From Glandiceps talaboti (Eukaryota; Hemichordata; Enteropneusta; Spengelidae): a stretch of DNA of 64,000 nt. Position 1 is the first letter of the stretch, and each line of letters begins with the position of its first letter. The translations under genes were made by a program, and so were the position numbers. The notes under the pieces are model-generated. The model was not told the DNA's origin and did no database searches. It saw nothing but the letters and a program-made list of their open reading frames with translations. Below are positions 14,164-25,360 of this stretch, in pieces. The stretch covers positions 16,229,867 through 16,293,866 of the forward strand of contig NC_135557.1 in the NCBI RefSeq assembly GCF_964340395.1, given 5' to 3'.

Positions 14164-15026
14164 AATAGTATAGTGCGTGGTCTTTCTGTTGTATTTCGCT
14201 AGACAATGACGGGTAAGGAGTTTCGAGAACTACGGTCCAGTTATCTATCTAAAACGAATGACGCAAACAGGATATACAATTGCATACCCTGAGTTACATG
14301 AATTATCACAAGAATGAAAAATTCCCCAGGAACTCAATTACGTGATTCTTTTTGCTAATTTTGACGACATTTTCTTGTTGAGAAGAGAATATCTTAAAGT
14401 TGCATTACCTTAAACTAAGCATATTTTTTTGAAAATATTTTTATAGATGCAATAACTACCTCGTAATATCATACAACCCTGAACAGCAATGAATCACTTG
14501 TGGGTGAACATATTTTTCGTAGCTGTACACATGATAAATCAAATCAAATTCGAATTTGGGTTCGCACCCAAAAATCAGCGCCCTCAACGGCGATCCTGAT
14601 TTAAACCTTTTATTACAATAATAATGGATGAGATCGCCCACTGATTAAGTACAATATCTGATTTATTGGTATTTTAACACTTTTCAGTGAATAAATTGTG
14701 GTTGTCTGATCAAAAACTATACTAGTAATACTGTTACAAACTAACAGTTTTAACATGATGACAGATTCAAATACCAAGCTTTAGCTCAAGATATAAACTT
14801 GTCACTACACCACCTACAGATAATATTGACCACAAATTAACAAATACAGTGTCTTTCTTTTTACAAGTAACTGACCAATTTTTAATGACTAGCTATATAT
14901 TTGATAACTTTGAAAACAATATCCCAGTTGCAGCTAGTACAGGGGAAATATAGCTATACATCGGCGAAAATAACACATTAATGTACTTAAACTTAAGATA
15001 TGGAATGCCATTTTTGATAGGAAATT

Positions 15027-16622
15027 CTAAATACACTTAAGGTTATTGTTAAAAAAGAAATGTTGTGCATGTCTCTTTGGATCGTTTTTATCTACAAGTC
15101 TCGCTCTGTACATTAAATATTTCTTATTTCGTATTGGTACATGGTCAATGTCAACATCCTTGCACATTGCCACACGCATTTTCCCAAGACCATCAACAAA
15201 GAATGCTGTGTGGCCAATTCTACGGTATTCAGGATCGAATCCAATTTTTCTGACGACAGACGTTTTGGCCATGAAGAAATCAACCACAACATCGACTATA
15301 TCACACTCAGGAAATCTCTCTACCCGATGATATCGTCCGTGCAACGTTCGAAGACAGTCGCCAGTTTGGCCGCCATTTTTAAAAATGAAGCATTTGTTGT
15401 AACTACTTCCGTTGACCGTTCCGCCTACAAGGTCAAGATTGGCGATAGAATCTTCTAGTTTTTCCAGCATATATTCCAGTTTTGTTTTCTCACTAAATAT
15501 AAAATCGTCATCCACCCAAACAAAGTATTTCGTTGTCACCTGACTCAAAGCGACACCTCTTCCCGCAAAAAGTCCTTCAGCGAAAGGCATAATGGTCTGC
15601 TTGACGTTCTTTCCCATAACCCTTTGCGGTTCCTCCGAGTCGTCTGCAATAACGATAGTCAGATTTGGGTAGAACTCATTCAAACTTTCCACGAGTCGGT
15701 TTACAGCATCGTAACGTTCAAATGTCTTTGTAATCACAGTAACTTTGTCTGATAGCACCCCCTCTCGTCCACTGTCGTACAAATCTGGTAAAATCTCTCT
15801 GCGAACGTGGACGTGAACCTGTATGGTGAATCCCATGAAATTAATCTCCGCTGTATCCCGGATGTCAATATCGTAAATCATGCTCTTGTATATCACGTGT
15901 TTGAGTAGACAATTTAACGTTTCAACACTTTTGCTTTTTAATATCAAATATTTCGTGCCATTACCGATGATATTGAAGTATGTGCTACAACTAAGTGCTG
16001 TGGAGTGTACTACAAGTTTCGAAACCTCCTTGGATAATTTGATTTGTAATATGTATTCTGGTATATCATTTTCTGTGAAGAAGTTGACAAAATCCTGATT
16101 GATTTTCAAACCGACAAGTCTCACTGGTTGTAAAGGTTCCACAACTATGCCACTACCAACATAACTAAGAGGCGACATCGATTTACAAATGGCCAATGGT
16201 TCCCTGAGTTCAGCTTGGTGGCGCTTCCACCGAGTTGCTTCCGTTCGACGTCTTTCATCCATTTCTTTATCGAGTGGAAAGGGTTGCCTTTTCATACAGC
16301 GGCACGGTTTTTGTTGTAAACTCATATTCCTGCGGAGGTTCTCCTCCGTGATATATTCACTTGATCTGTACGACCAGGCTCGGGAATTTATACCCAGTCC
16401 ATCTTCACGAGATAAGTATATGTCGCCATTGAAACTGTTCAAGAATCGAGTTTTCATAATTTCTCTCCACTGTCTCTCTCCGATGATTTGCACAATGTCA
16501 TTGATGAGACCATCGTTAGCGTTGAGAAACATAAACGTTGTCGAATTTAGGAATATCATGGTTGTCAGGACAACACCAAGAGAGAAGTATAACACAGCAC
16601 TTAATGCACTGATGAGTCGCAT
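15027..16622 (-). CDS. B4GALNT-like (GT12) glycosyltransferase, copy 1
   Basis: One uninterrupted 531-residue frame. Residues 6-29 form a type II signal anchor, which suggests a Golgi enzyme with a lumenal catalytic domain. A Cys-x-Cys pair at 107/109 and the Cys near the C-terminus sit where GM2/GD2 synthase uses cysteines for disulfides. The GT-A domain runs from about residue 292 to the end: V-I-A-D-D-S at 324-329, F-A-G-R at 352-355, and the metal and UDP-sugar motif V-D-D-D-F at 370-374. By family it should transfer GalNAc (or a similar sugar) in beta-1,4 linkage to an acceptor glycan or glycolipid. Unlike copies 2 and 3, the conserved H-x-E-F-F motif before D-G-L-G reads H471-T-A473-F-F, so a conserved acidic residue is Ala. 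A noncoding first exon probably ends at a donor at 17279. A minus-strand AATAAA lies at 14662-14667. Confidence 0.9.
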   Translation of the reverse strand: MRLISALSAVLYFSLGVVLTTMIFLNSTTFMFLNANDGLINDIVQIIGERQWREIMKTRFLNSFNGDIYLSREDGLGINSRAWSYRSSEYITEENLRRNMSLQQKPCRCMKRQPFPLDKEMDERRRTEATRWKRHQAELREPLAICKSMSPLSYVGSGIVVEPLQPVRLVGLKINQDFVNFFTENDIPEYILQIKLSKEVSKLVVHSTALSCSTYFNIIGNGTKYLILKSKSVETLNCLLKHVIYKSMIYDIDIRDTAEINFMGFTIQVHVHVRREILPDLYDSGREGVLSDKVTVITKTFERYDAVNRLVESLNEFYPNLTIVIADDSEEPQRVMGKNVKQTIMPFAEGLFAGRGVALSQVTTKYFVWVDDDFIFSEKTKLEYMLEKLEDSIANLDLVGGTVNGSSYNKCFIFKNGGQTGDCLRTLHGRYHRVERFPECDIVDVVVDFFMAKTSVVRKIGFDPEYRRIGHTAFFVDGLGKMRVAMCKDVDIDHVPIRNKKYLMYRARLVDKNDPKRHAQHFFFNNNLKCI

Positions 16623-16772
16623 CTTGAAAGGGAAGTTATTTTACCATAAGTACATATTCACAACGACACACTCCTTGATTCACCTAGATGATTGATAAAA
16701 ATAGGATTACAGGTACATGTACAAGAGTCAAAATATGAAATAAGCCTAAATGTGTGTAAATACGGTGACCTA

Positions 16773-16831
16773 TCTAAATACACACATATACACATACATA
16801 CACACATACATACATACATACATACATACAT

Positions 16832-16902
<71 letters not shown>

Positions 16903-17118
16903 TACAGACAGACACATACATATTACATACATACATACATACATACATCACATACATACATACATACATACATACATACATACATACATACATACATACA
17001 TACATACATACATACATACATACATACACACACACATATACATACAGACATACATACATACATACATACATACATACATACATACATACATACATACATA
17101 CATACATACATACATACA
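16773..17118. repeat. (CATA)n/(GACA)n microsatellite
   Basis: CATA tracts flank a GACA tract. It sits in the presumed 5' UTR intron of GT12 copy 1. Confidence 0.97.
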
Positions 17119-17278
17119 CAAATCCAACACATCACGTTATGACACCATAGAGACTGGCAACCTTTTACAGACTGCCATAATGTATAATGCGTGTGCATTG
17201 AAACGAACATGTTCTTGCAGATTAATATTTTCAATTGTGTAGAATTACTAGTACTGATATTTATAAAAACATACTTAC

Positions 17279-17330
17279 CGTCTTTGGCAACACATGTAAA
17301 AACTACACGAAAACAGGGTGTCCTGTCATG
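17279..17330 (-). promoter_or_regulatory. Possible 5' noncoding exon donor for GT12 copy 1
   Basis: A minus-strand consensus donor (GGTAAGTAT) ends a possible exon at 17279. A matching pyrimidine-rich acceptor (ATCATCTAG) lies just above the ATG of copy 1, so the 5' UTR is probably split across the microsatellite-filled intron 16690-17278. The exon's upstream limit is not determined. Confidence 0.25.
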
Positions 17331-17582
17331 CCCTTGAAATACGTATACATCCAGTAGTCAACCATGAACGCTGGTTTATATTAGTAGCAACTGACACAGA
17401 TTTGCCATCCAGTGATTGCCACGAATCAGGCATTGTAAGTATGTATGTGTGGATTAACACTGGTGGCGTTGTTGTGTAACAGGTGGTTGAAATTCTATTG
17501 TACGACAAACCGTTTGTTGATGTCGGCATACCAAGTCAGAGTGACATCGGTTAAACGATAATTGATATGATAATTGTTGGGA

Positions 17583-17665
17583 CCACACATACACACAGAG
17601 ACACAGAGACAGACAGACAGACACACACACACACACACACACACGCACGCACGCACGCACGCACA

Positions 17666-17722
<57 letters not shown>

Positions 17723-17853
17723 TACATACATACATACATACATACATACATACATACATACATACATACATACATACATACATACACACACACATACATA
17801 CATACATACATACATACATACATACATACATACATACATACATACATACATAC
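17583..17853. repeat. (CA)n then (CATA)n microsatellite
   Basis: GACA and CA repeats with a CGCA patch, then CATA repeats. No gene. Confidence 0.97.
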
Positions 17854-18109
17854 GTGCCAGGGACTTTCTTTTGGAGATATGTTTACTCTTAAAGAACTAC
17901 ACGGATATACAATCAAGAACGAGGCGGGGAATTTCACGCCGACAGCACCATCTGCACGAATCCTCATCAGTTCTGTTCGTACCGTGTGTGATTTTTGAGG
18001 TATACAATATTAGGGCGTCCGTACTAATTATATTTCACATCGTAACATCTTAAAAATGATGAGCTGGTCGGTCAGGTAATTTATTTAAAAGGATTAAAAA
18101 AGGGAAGTG

Positions 18110-18200
18110 TTTGTGATACATGTCGGTGATATTTTCAAGTCATCATCATACTTTAACATTCTGAATACCTTAGAAATCATAATTATAGTCAGAAGACATT
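18110..18200. repeat. Short dispersed repeat with copy at 45095-45185
   Basis: GGTGATA(T/C)TTTCAA, a conserved TTTAACATTCTG and CTTAGAAAT occur in the same order at 18120-18180 and 45105-45165. Confidence 0.45.
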
Positions 18201-18523
18201 TTGAACCATAGTTTTATTAAAATTTTCCAAATTTCAGCCATAAATGAAAATTTTCACTCTGATACGTGCTCTTGGTGTTGGCGTCTAACAATTAGTGACG
18301 TTGTATTTTTTTTCTAAACCTGCCGTAGAGGTCGTCGATTTTTTTTCCAAATCGCCAGAATGAAGAAGTAGGGTCGGCCGGAAGCCACCCTGAGGCCTGA
18401 CAAACAGACAGTAGGAACACCCAACCTACTATCAATCAGGTATACGTATCGTATTCGTCATCAGTGGTCGAAATTTTGATACATTTTCACCATAAAATGT
18501 AAACTCTTGTTGTGTGTATGACA

Positions 18524-18844
18524 GACAAATAAGTATGCACTTATTTATTTATTCATTTACTTATTTATTTATTTGTACTGGATAGTTCTTTAATTGTCTC
18601 CCAAGAAGTCCAGTTAGGGTCATCTCCCTCATGGGTTTAGTGTTAATGCCGGAGAAAACCGTAGTGCACGGGGGAAAACCCACAATGTTCGGTAGAGTCA
18701 AACTGAACGACACTCTTCTTTAATACTTACAGCGTGGTAAATTTAATCAAACCGTGAATGGGTTCGAACCCCGACTGCAGTGGTAAGAGGAAAGTGGTTT
18801 AACCACTCGGCAACCGACAACCCTTATAAGTGCATACTTTTGTC
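18524..18844 (-). mobile_element. SINE-like element with tRNA-type promoter and inverted termini
   Basis: On the minus strand a tRNA-like head has an A box (TTGCCGAGTGG) and a B box (GGTTCGAACCC), followed by a body with GGGTTTTCCCC and GCATTAACACTAAACCCATG and a (TTTA)n-type end at 18541-18580. The body is shared with 53740-53950. Unusually, the ends 18524-18544 and 18826-18844 are inverted copies of each other (AAGTATGCACTTAT core). It is either a SINE inside another element or a tRNA-related MITE. Confidence 0.7.
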
Positions 18845-19027
18845 GCATTCTGGGACCGGTGCTTGTGACACGATTCCAATGATACCCCATCCCATGCTGC
18901 TCATCGAAGTTATTGGCCAACTCTTAGGTATTCCAACAGTTTTTCAATTGCCCGTCAGACAACCAACCCATGAGAGTAATTGATGTAATTTCGCTTGACC
19001 ATGACATCGGAAAATTCAGAACAAATG

Positions 19028-20776
19028 TCAAGTGCATTTCAGATTATTGTTGAAAAATAAATGATTTGTATGTCTCCTAGGATACGTGTCGTCATCTTTC
19101 CTAGATCTGTAAAGATTATATTTACTATTTCTTATCTGTACGTGATCAACGTCAACATCTTTACATGACGCTACTCGCATTTTACCTAAACCATCTATGA
19201 AAAATTCCGAATGCCCGATTCGCTTGTACTCGGGATCAAATCCGACTTGCCGAACTACTGCAGTCTTTGCCATGAAGAAATCAATGACGACGTCAGTGAC
19301 GTCACATTCAGGAAATCTTTCATGAGGTCGGTAACTTCCGTAGAGCGTTCGGAGACAATCGCCGCTCTCGCCGCCATATTTGAAAACATAGCATTTGTTA
19401 TATGGTCGGCCATTGACAGTTCCTCCAACCAAATCCAAACGTCCCATGGGGTCCTCTAATTTTTTCAACATCCGCTCAAGTTTTGTTTTCTCTGTGAATA
19501 TGAAATCGTCATCAACCCATACCAAATATTTTGTGGTCACCTGACTCAGTGCAACACCCCGCCCTGCAAAAAGTCCTTCTGCAAATGGCATAATGGATTG
19601 TTTGACGTTATTACCTAGAACCATATCCAGTTTCTCTGTGTCGTCTGCTACAATAATCGTCATATTTGGATAAAATTTGTTGATACTTTCTACGAGCCGA
19701 TTCACAGCGTCATATCTTTCAAACGTTTTGGTTATTATTGTCACCCTGTCAGCTATTTTGCCTCCTTGACCTGGGTCATACAGATCCGGCAATGTGTGTC
19801 TTCTGATGTGAACACGAACGTTGACAGTAAAGTGCATGAATGTAACATCGACAGTGTCCCGTATGTCGATGTCGTAAAACGTACTCTTATAAATCACGTG
19901 ACTCAACACTCTGTTTATTTGACTGACATCACGACTACTCAATTCTAGTGTAGTCGTATAGTTTCCCGCAAACGACACATTGACGAGTTTTAGTATTTTC
20001 TTGAATGATGATTGCCATGGTAACATCAGTTTTCCTATCTTATGACGAGATTTAATTATTATGCTAATATTCTTATCTTCTGATGAGAGAACAGCTGCTA
20101 TTGGATCAACAGAGATTCCAACTAGTCGGACAGCTTGCAAAGGCTCAACAACGATTCCGCTAGCAATATAATTAATCGGTGACATAGCGTGACAATTTCC
20201 GAGGGGTTGCATTCTGGATTCTTCCTCTTTCTGCCATCTCAGTGCTTCTCGTTGACGCCTTTTATTCATAGCTGGATCCAGTGGGTGTTTGAGTGTGCGA
20301 TAGCATTTTCCACATACCTTGTCGATACGCATTTTATTACGAAGACTGGACTCTGTCGGCAGTATCATTTTCTCGTCCGGTTGGGTCCATAAATCCTTGA
20401 GTGATGCGGCTTGGAAAACGTTTATTCGCTCATCGCCCAGTGGCGTTTCATCAACATTTTGCGCTAAAGCATCGTCAAATAATTTCTCATCACGTTTCGT
20501 CTCAAAATTATCCCTACTATCGCTTGAAAATTCTTCCCGCGAAACATTTTCAAGAATTGAAGATGACGTCATCATAATATCACTATCGAACATTCCATGG
20601 TGCAAGTCACCCGTTTTCCCGCCAAAAACAAAACGGACTTGAGTGTCGTCTGCCCACTCTTTCTTGATGTCGTCATACCTGACAGTGTGTCGGGTCATGT
20701 GAAAAGAGACCATGTTCGTCATAAGAGCTCCAAAAGCAAAGCAGACAATACAGTAGAATAACTCGTTGGCTTTCAT
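19028..20776 (-). CDS. B4GALNT-like (GT12) glycosyltransferase, copy 2
   Basis: Uninterrupted frame of 582 residues, closely related to the copies on either side. Residues 7-26 form a type II membrane anchor. An acidic stem of about 120 residues follows, then a Cys-x-x-Cys pair (155/158) and the conserved H-P-L-D-P linker. The GT-A domain starts at about residue 343, with V-A-D-D-T at 376-380 and the V-D-D-D-F metal motif at 421-425. H522-S-E524-F-F and F-I-D-G-L-G are intact, unlike copy 1. The C-terminus ends in the shared F-N-N-N-L-K-C pattern. The predicted role is Golgi transfer of GalNAc or a similar sugar to glycolipid or glycoprotein acceptors. The coding part is intronless. The stem differs most between copies, as expected for diverging tandem duplicates. 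The exact sugar and acceptor cannot be told from sequence. Confidence 0.92.
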   Translation of the reverse strand: MKANELFYCIVCFAFGALMTNMVSFHMTRHTVRYDDIKKEWADDTQVRFVFGGKTGDLHHGMFDSDIMMTSSSILENVSREEFSSDSRDNFETKRDEKLFDDALAQNVDETPLGDERINVFQAASLKDLWTQPDEKMILPTESSLRNKMRIDKVCGKCYRTLKHPLDPAMNKRRQREALRWQKEEESRMQPLGNCHAMSPINYIASGIVVEPLQAVRLVGISVDPIAAVLSSEDKNISIIIKSRHKIGKLMLPWQSSFKKILKLVNVSFAGNYTTTLELSSRDVSQINRVLSHVIYKSTFYDIDIRDTVDVTFMHFTVNVRVHIRRHTLPDLYDPGQGGKIADRVTIITKTFERYDAVNRLVESINKFYPNMTIIVADDTEKLDMVLGNNVKQSIMPFAEGLFAGRGVALSQVTTKYLVWVDDDFIFTEKTKLERMLKKLEDPMGRLDLVGGTVNGRPYNKCYVFKYGGESGDCLRTLYGSYRPHERFPECDVTDVVIDFFMAKTAVVRQVGFDPEYKRIGHSEFFIDGLGKMRVASCKDVDVDHVQIRNSKYNLYRSRKDDDTYPRRHTNHLFFNNNLKCT

Positions 20777-21569
20777 GTTAATTTAGACCACACGGTTTCA
20801 GTATGAACTTATTCCAAATTGTACCCCTCCTGTTAGCATTATACAATGATGGTAGATGCTTCTTCGTCCAAAATATATCCAAATATCCTAAGGCAAATGA
20901 TGTAAATATACTGTTTCGTCATTTCAGCTACGTCATAGAATGCAATACTATCCAAAATGGCGGATCAAACACAACGCTTGCTAGCTGGCATTAATATCCT
21001 GCCGTCAGCTGTCGACCATGTGTCGTCCATAACACAATGTGCACGATGTTACCAAGTTACTATTGAAAGCTCTCACGCCGTAAACATAATCCCTGTATGA
21101 TATTTGTTAATAACACGGCATACGAATGACAAAAGTAGACAAAACGCATAATTTTTAAAGCTGATATTGTACAAAAAAATGTATGTAACCATAGACAATA
21201 GTGGAATTTCTGTACCTTCGGGCCAGTTTTGATACATTAATGATTTACATATTGAATCTCTTGTTGATAAATATATGTTTGTAGATGTACACATATTATA
21301 CAAAGGCATAAATGTGATAAAATTATAATATTTGATGCATGCCAAAATAAAATCACTTTATAGGTGTGTTTTCTTTTTATGTAATTTGTAACAAAAACCT
21401 TTCTATGAGACGTTTCCACCATCGTTACCTCTGAAATGAAACGCTATAGACACTCTGATTCGGTAGTAGCAAAAATGCCATAATGATCATTGCAACAACT
21501 TGAAGTTGAACAGATGTAATAGTGAAATGGTGAATTTTCTCAAGAAAAAAGACTGCGACGTACCTCAAA

Positions 21570-21572
<3 letters not shown>

Positions 21573-21631
<59 letters not shown>

Positions 21632-21684
21632 AACCCACCCACACTCCAACATACATACATACATACATACATACATACATACAT

Positions 21685-21717
<33 letters not shown>

Positions 21718-21833
21718 TACACACACATACATACATACATACATACATACATACATACATACATACACACACATACACACACACACATACATACATACAT
21801 ACATACATACATACATACATTCACACACACACA
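21573..21833. repeat. (CA)n and (CATA)n microsatellite
   Basis: CA dinucleotides followed by CATA tetramers with CA interludes, between GT12 copies 2 and 3. The remaining 20800-22800 holds no supportable gene. Confidence 0.97.
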
Positions 21834-22304
21834 CTAACTATCCATCAAGATCCAATGGATATATTTTGAAAATAAACCACAAGTTGTTGTTTAAAATTAT
21901 TGTATCTTGAATACACAATCATTATTTATCAATAAAGTTATTAAAAAAACAGCATTATAAACCACGTGACACAGGTGCCAAGAATGACAAACTTCAAAAT
22001 AACAAAGCTCCTTAGATGATCACCTGCACATCGAGTTAACAAATACAGATTTTCGATTTGAAATCGAATACAATGTGTATAAGATATGAAGCATGAACCT
22101 TGAACTTGGTGCCTCGGATATAAATTCTTCAAACTGAGGCTTCTGTTGTTACTTTGTTCAAGAAAACTCCAACTTATTTTCAGTTAATATCAATAAACAA
22201 CAAATCTATGGTCATCATACACATTTTTAAAGTAGAAGTCAAAATGATATCAAAATTTAGTCATTTTAGAATCCAATATGGCCGCCGAATATTCTGGGAA
22301 GCTG

Positions 22305-22655
22305 GGACGATCGCACAATGTCACACCTGAGCTCAATAAGCGAACTTCGTTCGTTTAGGGGAGGGGTCTGGCGTCAATGCGATTGCTGAACTTCCTTTTC
22401 GCATTTCTAACCAAATTTCAACGGACATCTTTCACTATTTCAATGATAACAGCTTAGTATTTTAATGTGTTTATCATGTTTTTACATATATCGATGATAG
22501 GTGTGTGACCCCTACAGTTTCCATATAGTTTACATCATAAATAAACGCTTAACGTTTTGATGATGTCGCATTTGTGAACGTTCGTTTAGGGGAGGGGGGT
22601 TTGACCTAAACGAACCAAGTTCGTGTGTTGAGCTTGTGCGACATTATATGTGATT
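22305..22655. repeat. Foldback element with about 60-bp inverted arms
   Basis: 22310-22370 and 22575-22650 are inverted copies (GAGCTCAATAAGCGAACTT versus its partner; both contain TTCGTTTAGGGGAGGGG-type ends). Between them are about 200 bases of unmatched AT-rich sequence. It lies just downstream of GT12 copy 3. Confidence 0.6.
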
Positions 22656-22833
22656 GTCCCTAAAAGATTTTCGATTTCCTTGAAAACAAGATGGTGAACT
22701 CTCAAATTTCTTTTATTATTTCAAAAGGACCAGGAACACGCTCTGTCAAAGTTTGGTGAAAATAGAAGAACTTTGATTTCGGGTGAATTTGTCCCGAGGC
22801 ACATTTTACCTCAAGACACATTTACACATCTCA

Positions 22834-24546
22834 TCAGACACATTGTAGATTATTACTGAAAAGCAAGTGGTTGGCATGTCTTTTAGGATAAGTGGAATCA
22901 TCTCTCCTTGTTCTATAGAACATGTATCGAGGACTTCTGACCCGCTCATGGCCGACATCAACATCCTTGCATGCAGCCACTCGCATTTTACCGAGACCGT
23001 CAATAAAGAATTCAATATGGCCGATGCGCTGGTATTCCGGATCAAATCCAATTTGTCGAACAACCGCCGTCTTTGCCATGAAAAAGTTGATGACAGCATC
23101 TGTGACATCACACTGTGGGAATACTTCATGTTGACGATAAATCCCAGATAGTGTGGAAATACAATCGGCAGTGGCACTGTCTTTGCCATATTTGTACACA
23201 AGGTAATTATTGTAAGAATTGCCATTCACAGTTCCCGCCACTAGATCAAGACGACTTTGAGGGTCCTCTAACTTTTCTAACATTATCTCCAATTTAGTTT
23301 TTTCTGTGAAGACGAAATCATCATCGACCCAAAGAAAATATTTTGTTGTAACAAGACTCAGTGCAACACTTCTGCCTGCGAAAAAGCCTTCGAGAAAAGG
23401 AAGTACAATTTGTTTCACATTATTACCCACAATTCTCACTGGTCGCTCAGTGTCGTCTGCTACAATAATTAAGACATCTGGATAAAACATATTGATGCTC
23501 TCAACTAGCCGTTGAATGGCGCCATATCGCTCAAATGTTTTTGTAATTATAGTTACTTTATCGGACAGCCTTCCATCAGAACCTGGATCGTATAGATCCG
23601 GTAGCAGTTGTCGTTTTATGTGAAGGTTTATATGAATAGTAAACTGCATGAAGGTAACAGCGACAATATCCCGGATGTCCATGTCGTAAAAGGTGTTCTT
23701 GTAAATCACATGGTCTAGCAGTCTGTTGATGACGTTTACCTCATTATACATGAAGGTCAATTCAGATGTTTCATTCCCAATAACAGAAATCATCTTCGTC
23801 TTTATCATACGGTTCAATTTAGGCTTTTCTTGTATCATAATTTTTCCAATCCTCCTTTTGGATTCTATGCTAACCCTGAAATTTATGTTTTCTTTACCGG
23901 TTGTGAAAATATCAGCGACTACATCACTCACAGAAATTCCAACCAATCGTACAGACTGTAATGGCTCAACCACAATGCCACCACCAATGTATGAAATTGG
24001 TGATATTGCCTTACAGATAGTCAATGGTTCTAATTTTTCAGATTCTTCTCTTTGCCACATTGAGGCTTCCCTTTGTCGTCGTCGATTCATTTCCTCATCT
24101 AAAGGGTGTATGATTGTTCTACGGCACGAGTTACAGGGCTCGTTCACTTGCATTGCGTTTCTATAGTCAGATTCGGGCTTAATCAGCTCCTCGTTCTGTG
24201 GCATAGTCCACAGCTCTTTCAGTAGCCTGTACGAATATGGGATATCTTCGCTTTGACCTACAAGTGTGATGCTGTTGTCGTCATGTCCAGTTACAACATC
24301 GCTTTGATTCTCTATCCCGTTATTTGTCAAATCTTCTTCTGGAGAGATCATCCCATTGTCGTCACTTCCGCTTTTCTCGCCATAGAATATATTATCGATG
24401 TTGTGGAATTGTATAGTCTTGTCTGGCGCGAATTCATCCAACTTGATAACGTTGTCATTTGAATGGAGATACATCACATGTGGCATCAGTGCCCCCAAAG
24501 CAAACCAAATGACACCAATGAACACTTGGCGGTTCGTTACCTTCAT
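22834..24546 (-). CDS. B4GALNT-like (GT12) glycosyltransferase, copy 3
   Basis: Uninterrupted frame of 570 residues. Residues 9-27 are the signal anchor, followed by an acidic stem to about residue 130 and a Cys-x-x-Cys pair (138/141). The GT-A domain begins at about residue 329, with V-A-D-D-T (362-366) and V-D-D-D-F (407-411). H510-I-E512-F-F and F-I-D-G-L-G are conserved. Two small departures from copies 1 and 2 are S-L in place of S-Q before V-T-T-K-Y, and D-V-G-H in place of D-V/I-D-H near residue 531. It lies head-to-tail with copies 1 and 2, so the three form a tandem array on the minus strand. Predicted to be a lumenal Golgi beta-1,4-GalNAc-type transferase of unknown acceptor. Confidence 0.91.
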   Translation of the reverse strand: MKVTNRQVFIGVIWFALGALMPHVMYLHSNDNVIKLDEFAPDKTIQFHNIDNIFYGEKSGSDDNGMISPEEDLTNNGIENQSDVVTGHDDNSITLVGQSEDIPYSYRLLKELWTMPQNEELIKPESDYRNAMQVNEPCNSCRRTIIHPLDEEMNRRRQREASMWQREESEKLEPLTICKAISPISYIGGGIVVEPLQSVRLVGISVSDVVADIFTTGKENINFRVSIESKRRIGKIMIQEKPKLNRMIKTKMISVIGNETSELTFMYNEVNVINRLLDHVIYKNTFYDMDIRDIVAVTFMQFTIHINLHIKRQLLPDLYDPGSDGRLSDKVTIITKTFERYGAIQRLVESINMFYPDVLIIVADDTERPVRIVGNNVKQIVLPFLEGFFAGRSVALSLVTTKYFLWVDDDFVFTEKTKLEIMLEKLEDPQSRLDLVAGTVNGNSYNNYLVYKYGKDSATADCISTLSGIYRQHEVFPQCDVTDAVINFFMAKTAVVRQIGFDPEYQRIGHIEFFIDGLGKMRVAACKDVDVGHERVRSPRYMFYRTRRDDSTYPKRHANHLLFSNNLQCV

Positions 24547-24945
24547 GTCAGAGACTCGTATCAGAGGACAATATACTCGGGCATTCTAGACCTGACCACA
24601 GTAATATTGATGAAAATATTAGAAATGTTCAAATGACGATCCTGGTCTTCATGACAATAAAAATATAAAAATAGAATATAGACGACGCCTCTCTTGATAC
24701 AATCAGCTCACATCAAATGTATCAACTCGGAAGCAAAGTGTTGTCCCATCAACCTGTATTAGCGACGCATTATGGGTAACAGCTGTGATTTCACAGATCA
24801 GGAGATGAATGCACCATAGTATTGGCAGATAGTACACATCCCTAGCTCAACAAATGCATACAAATCAAAACTACATAAAATATAATAATGTGTATGTAAG
24901 CTGTATATTTTGAGTTTTAACTTAATTTAAAAATTACATTAATTT

Positions 24946-24946
24946 T

Positions 24947-25004
<58 letters not shown>

Positions 25005-25028
25005 CGTCCGTCCGTCCATCTGCCTGCC

Positions 25029-25077
<49 letters not shown>

Positions 25078-25101
25078 GCGTTTGTCTGTCTGTCTGTTCG
25101 C
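24946..25101. repeat. (GTCT)n microsatellite
   Basis: GTCT tetramers with a CCGT patch in the centre. The following 25.4-27.4 kb is AT-rich intergenic DNA with no gene recognised; a 79-codon minus frame at 26345-26584 has no family resemblance I can see. Confidence 0.97.
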
Positions 25102-25360
25102 CTGTGGACATGATATCTCAAAACTACTGCATCGATTTTAATGAAACTTACTACACATCTTTCATAAGGTAATGACAAGAAGTGATTACGTTTTGATAAA
25201 CATCCAATGAATATTAATTGTTCATTTGCATAATTATTGGTTTTCAGTCATTAGGCTATATCTTAAGAATGCATACTTCAAATCCAATGTATATGTTGAT
25301 GTAGCTTATAGTTCAAATTAGTAATTTGTATAATTAATTATTTCCAGTAATTAAAACAGA
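25100..25360. repeat. AT-rich dispersed repeat, related inverted copies at 44790-45060
   Basis: Contains ACATGATATCTCAAAACTACTGCA and, further on, TTAGGCTATATCTTAAGAATGCAT. Reverse-complement relatives of the latter occur at about 44865 and 45010. It follows the (GTCT)n tract directly. Confidence 0.45.

Noticed and set aside
15046-16695. Several plus-strand frames opposite GT12 copy 1
   Set aside because: Shadows of the minus-strand gene, which shows clear family motifs.
20319-24589. Plus-strand frames opposite GT12 copies 2 and 3
   Set aside because: Antisense shadows without family resemblance.
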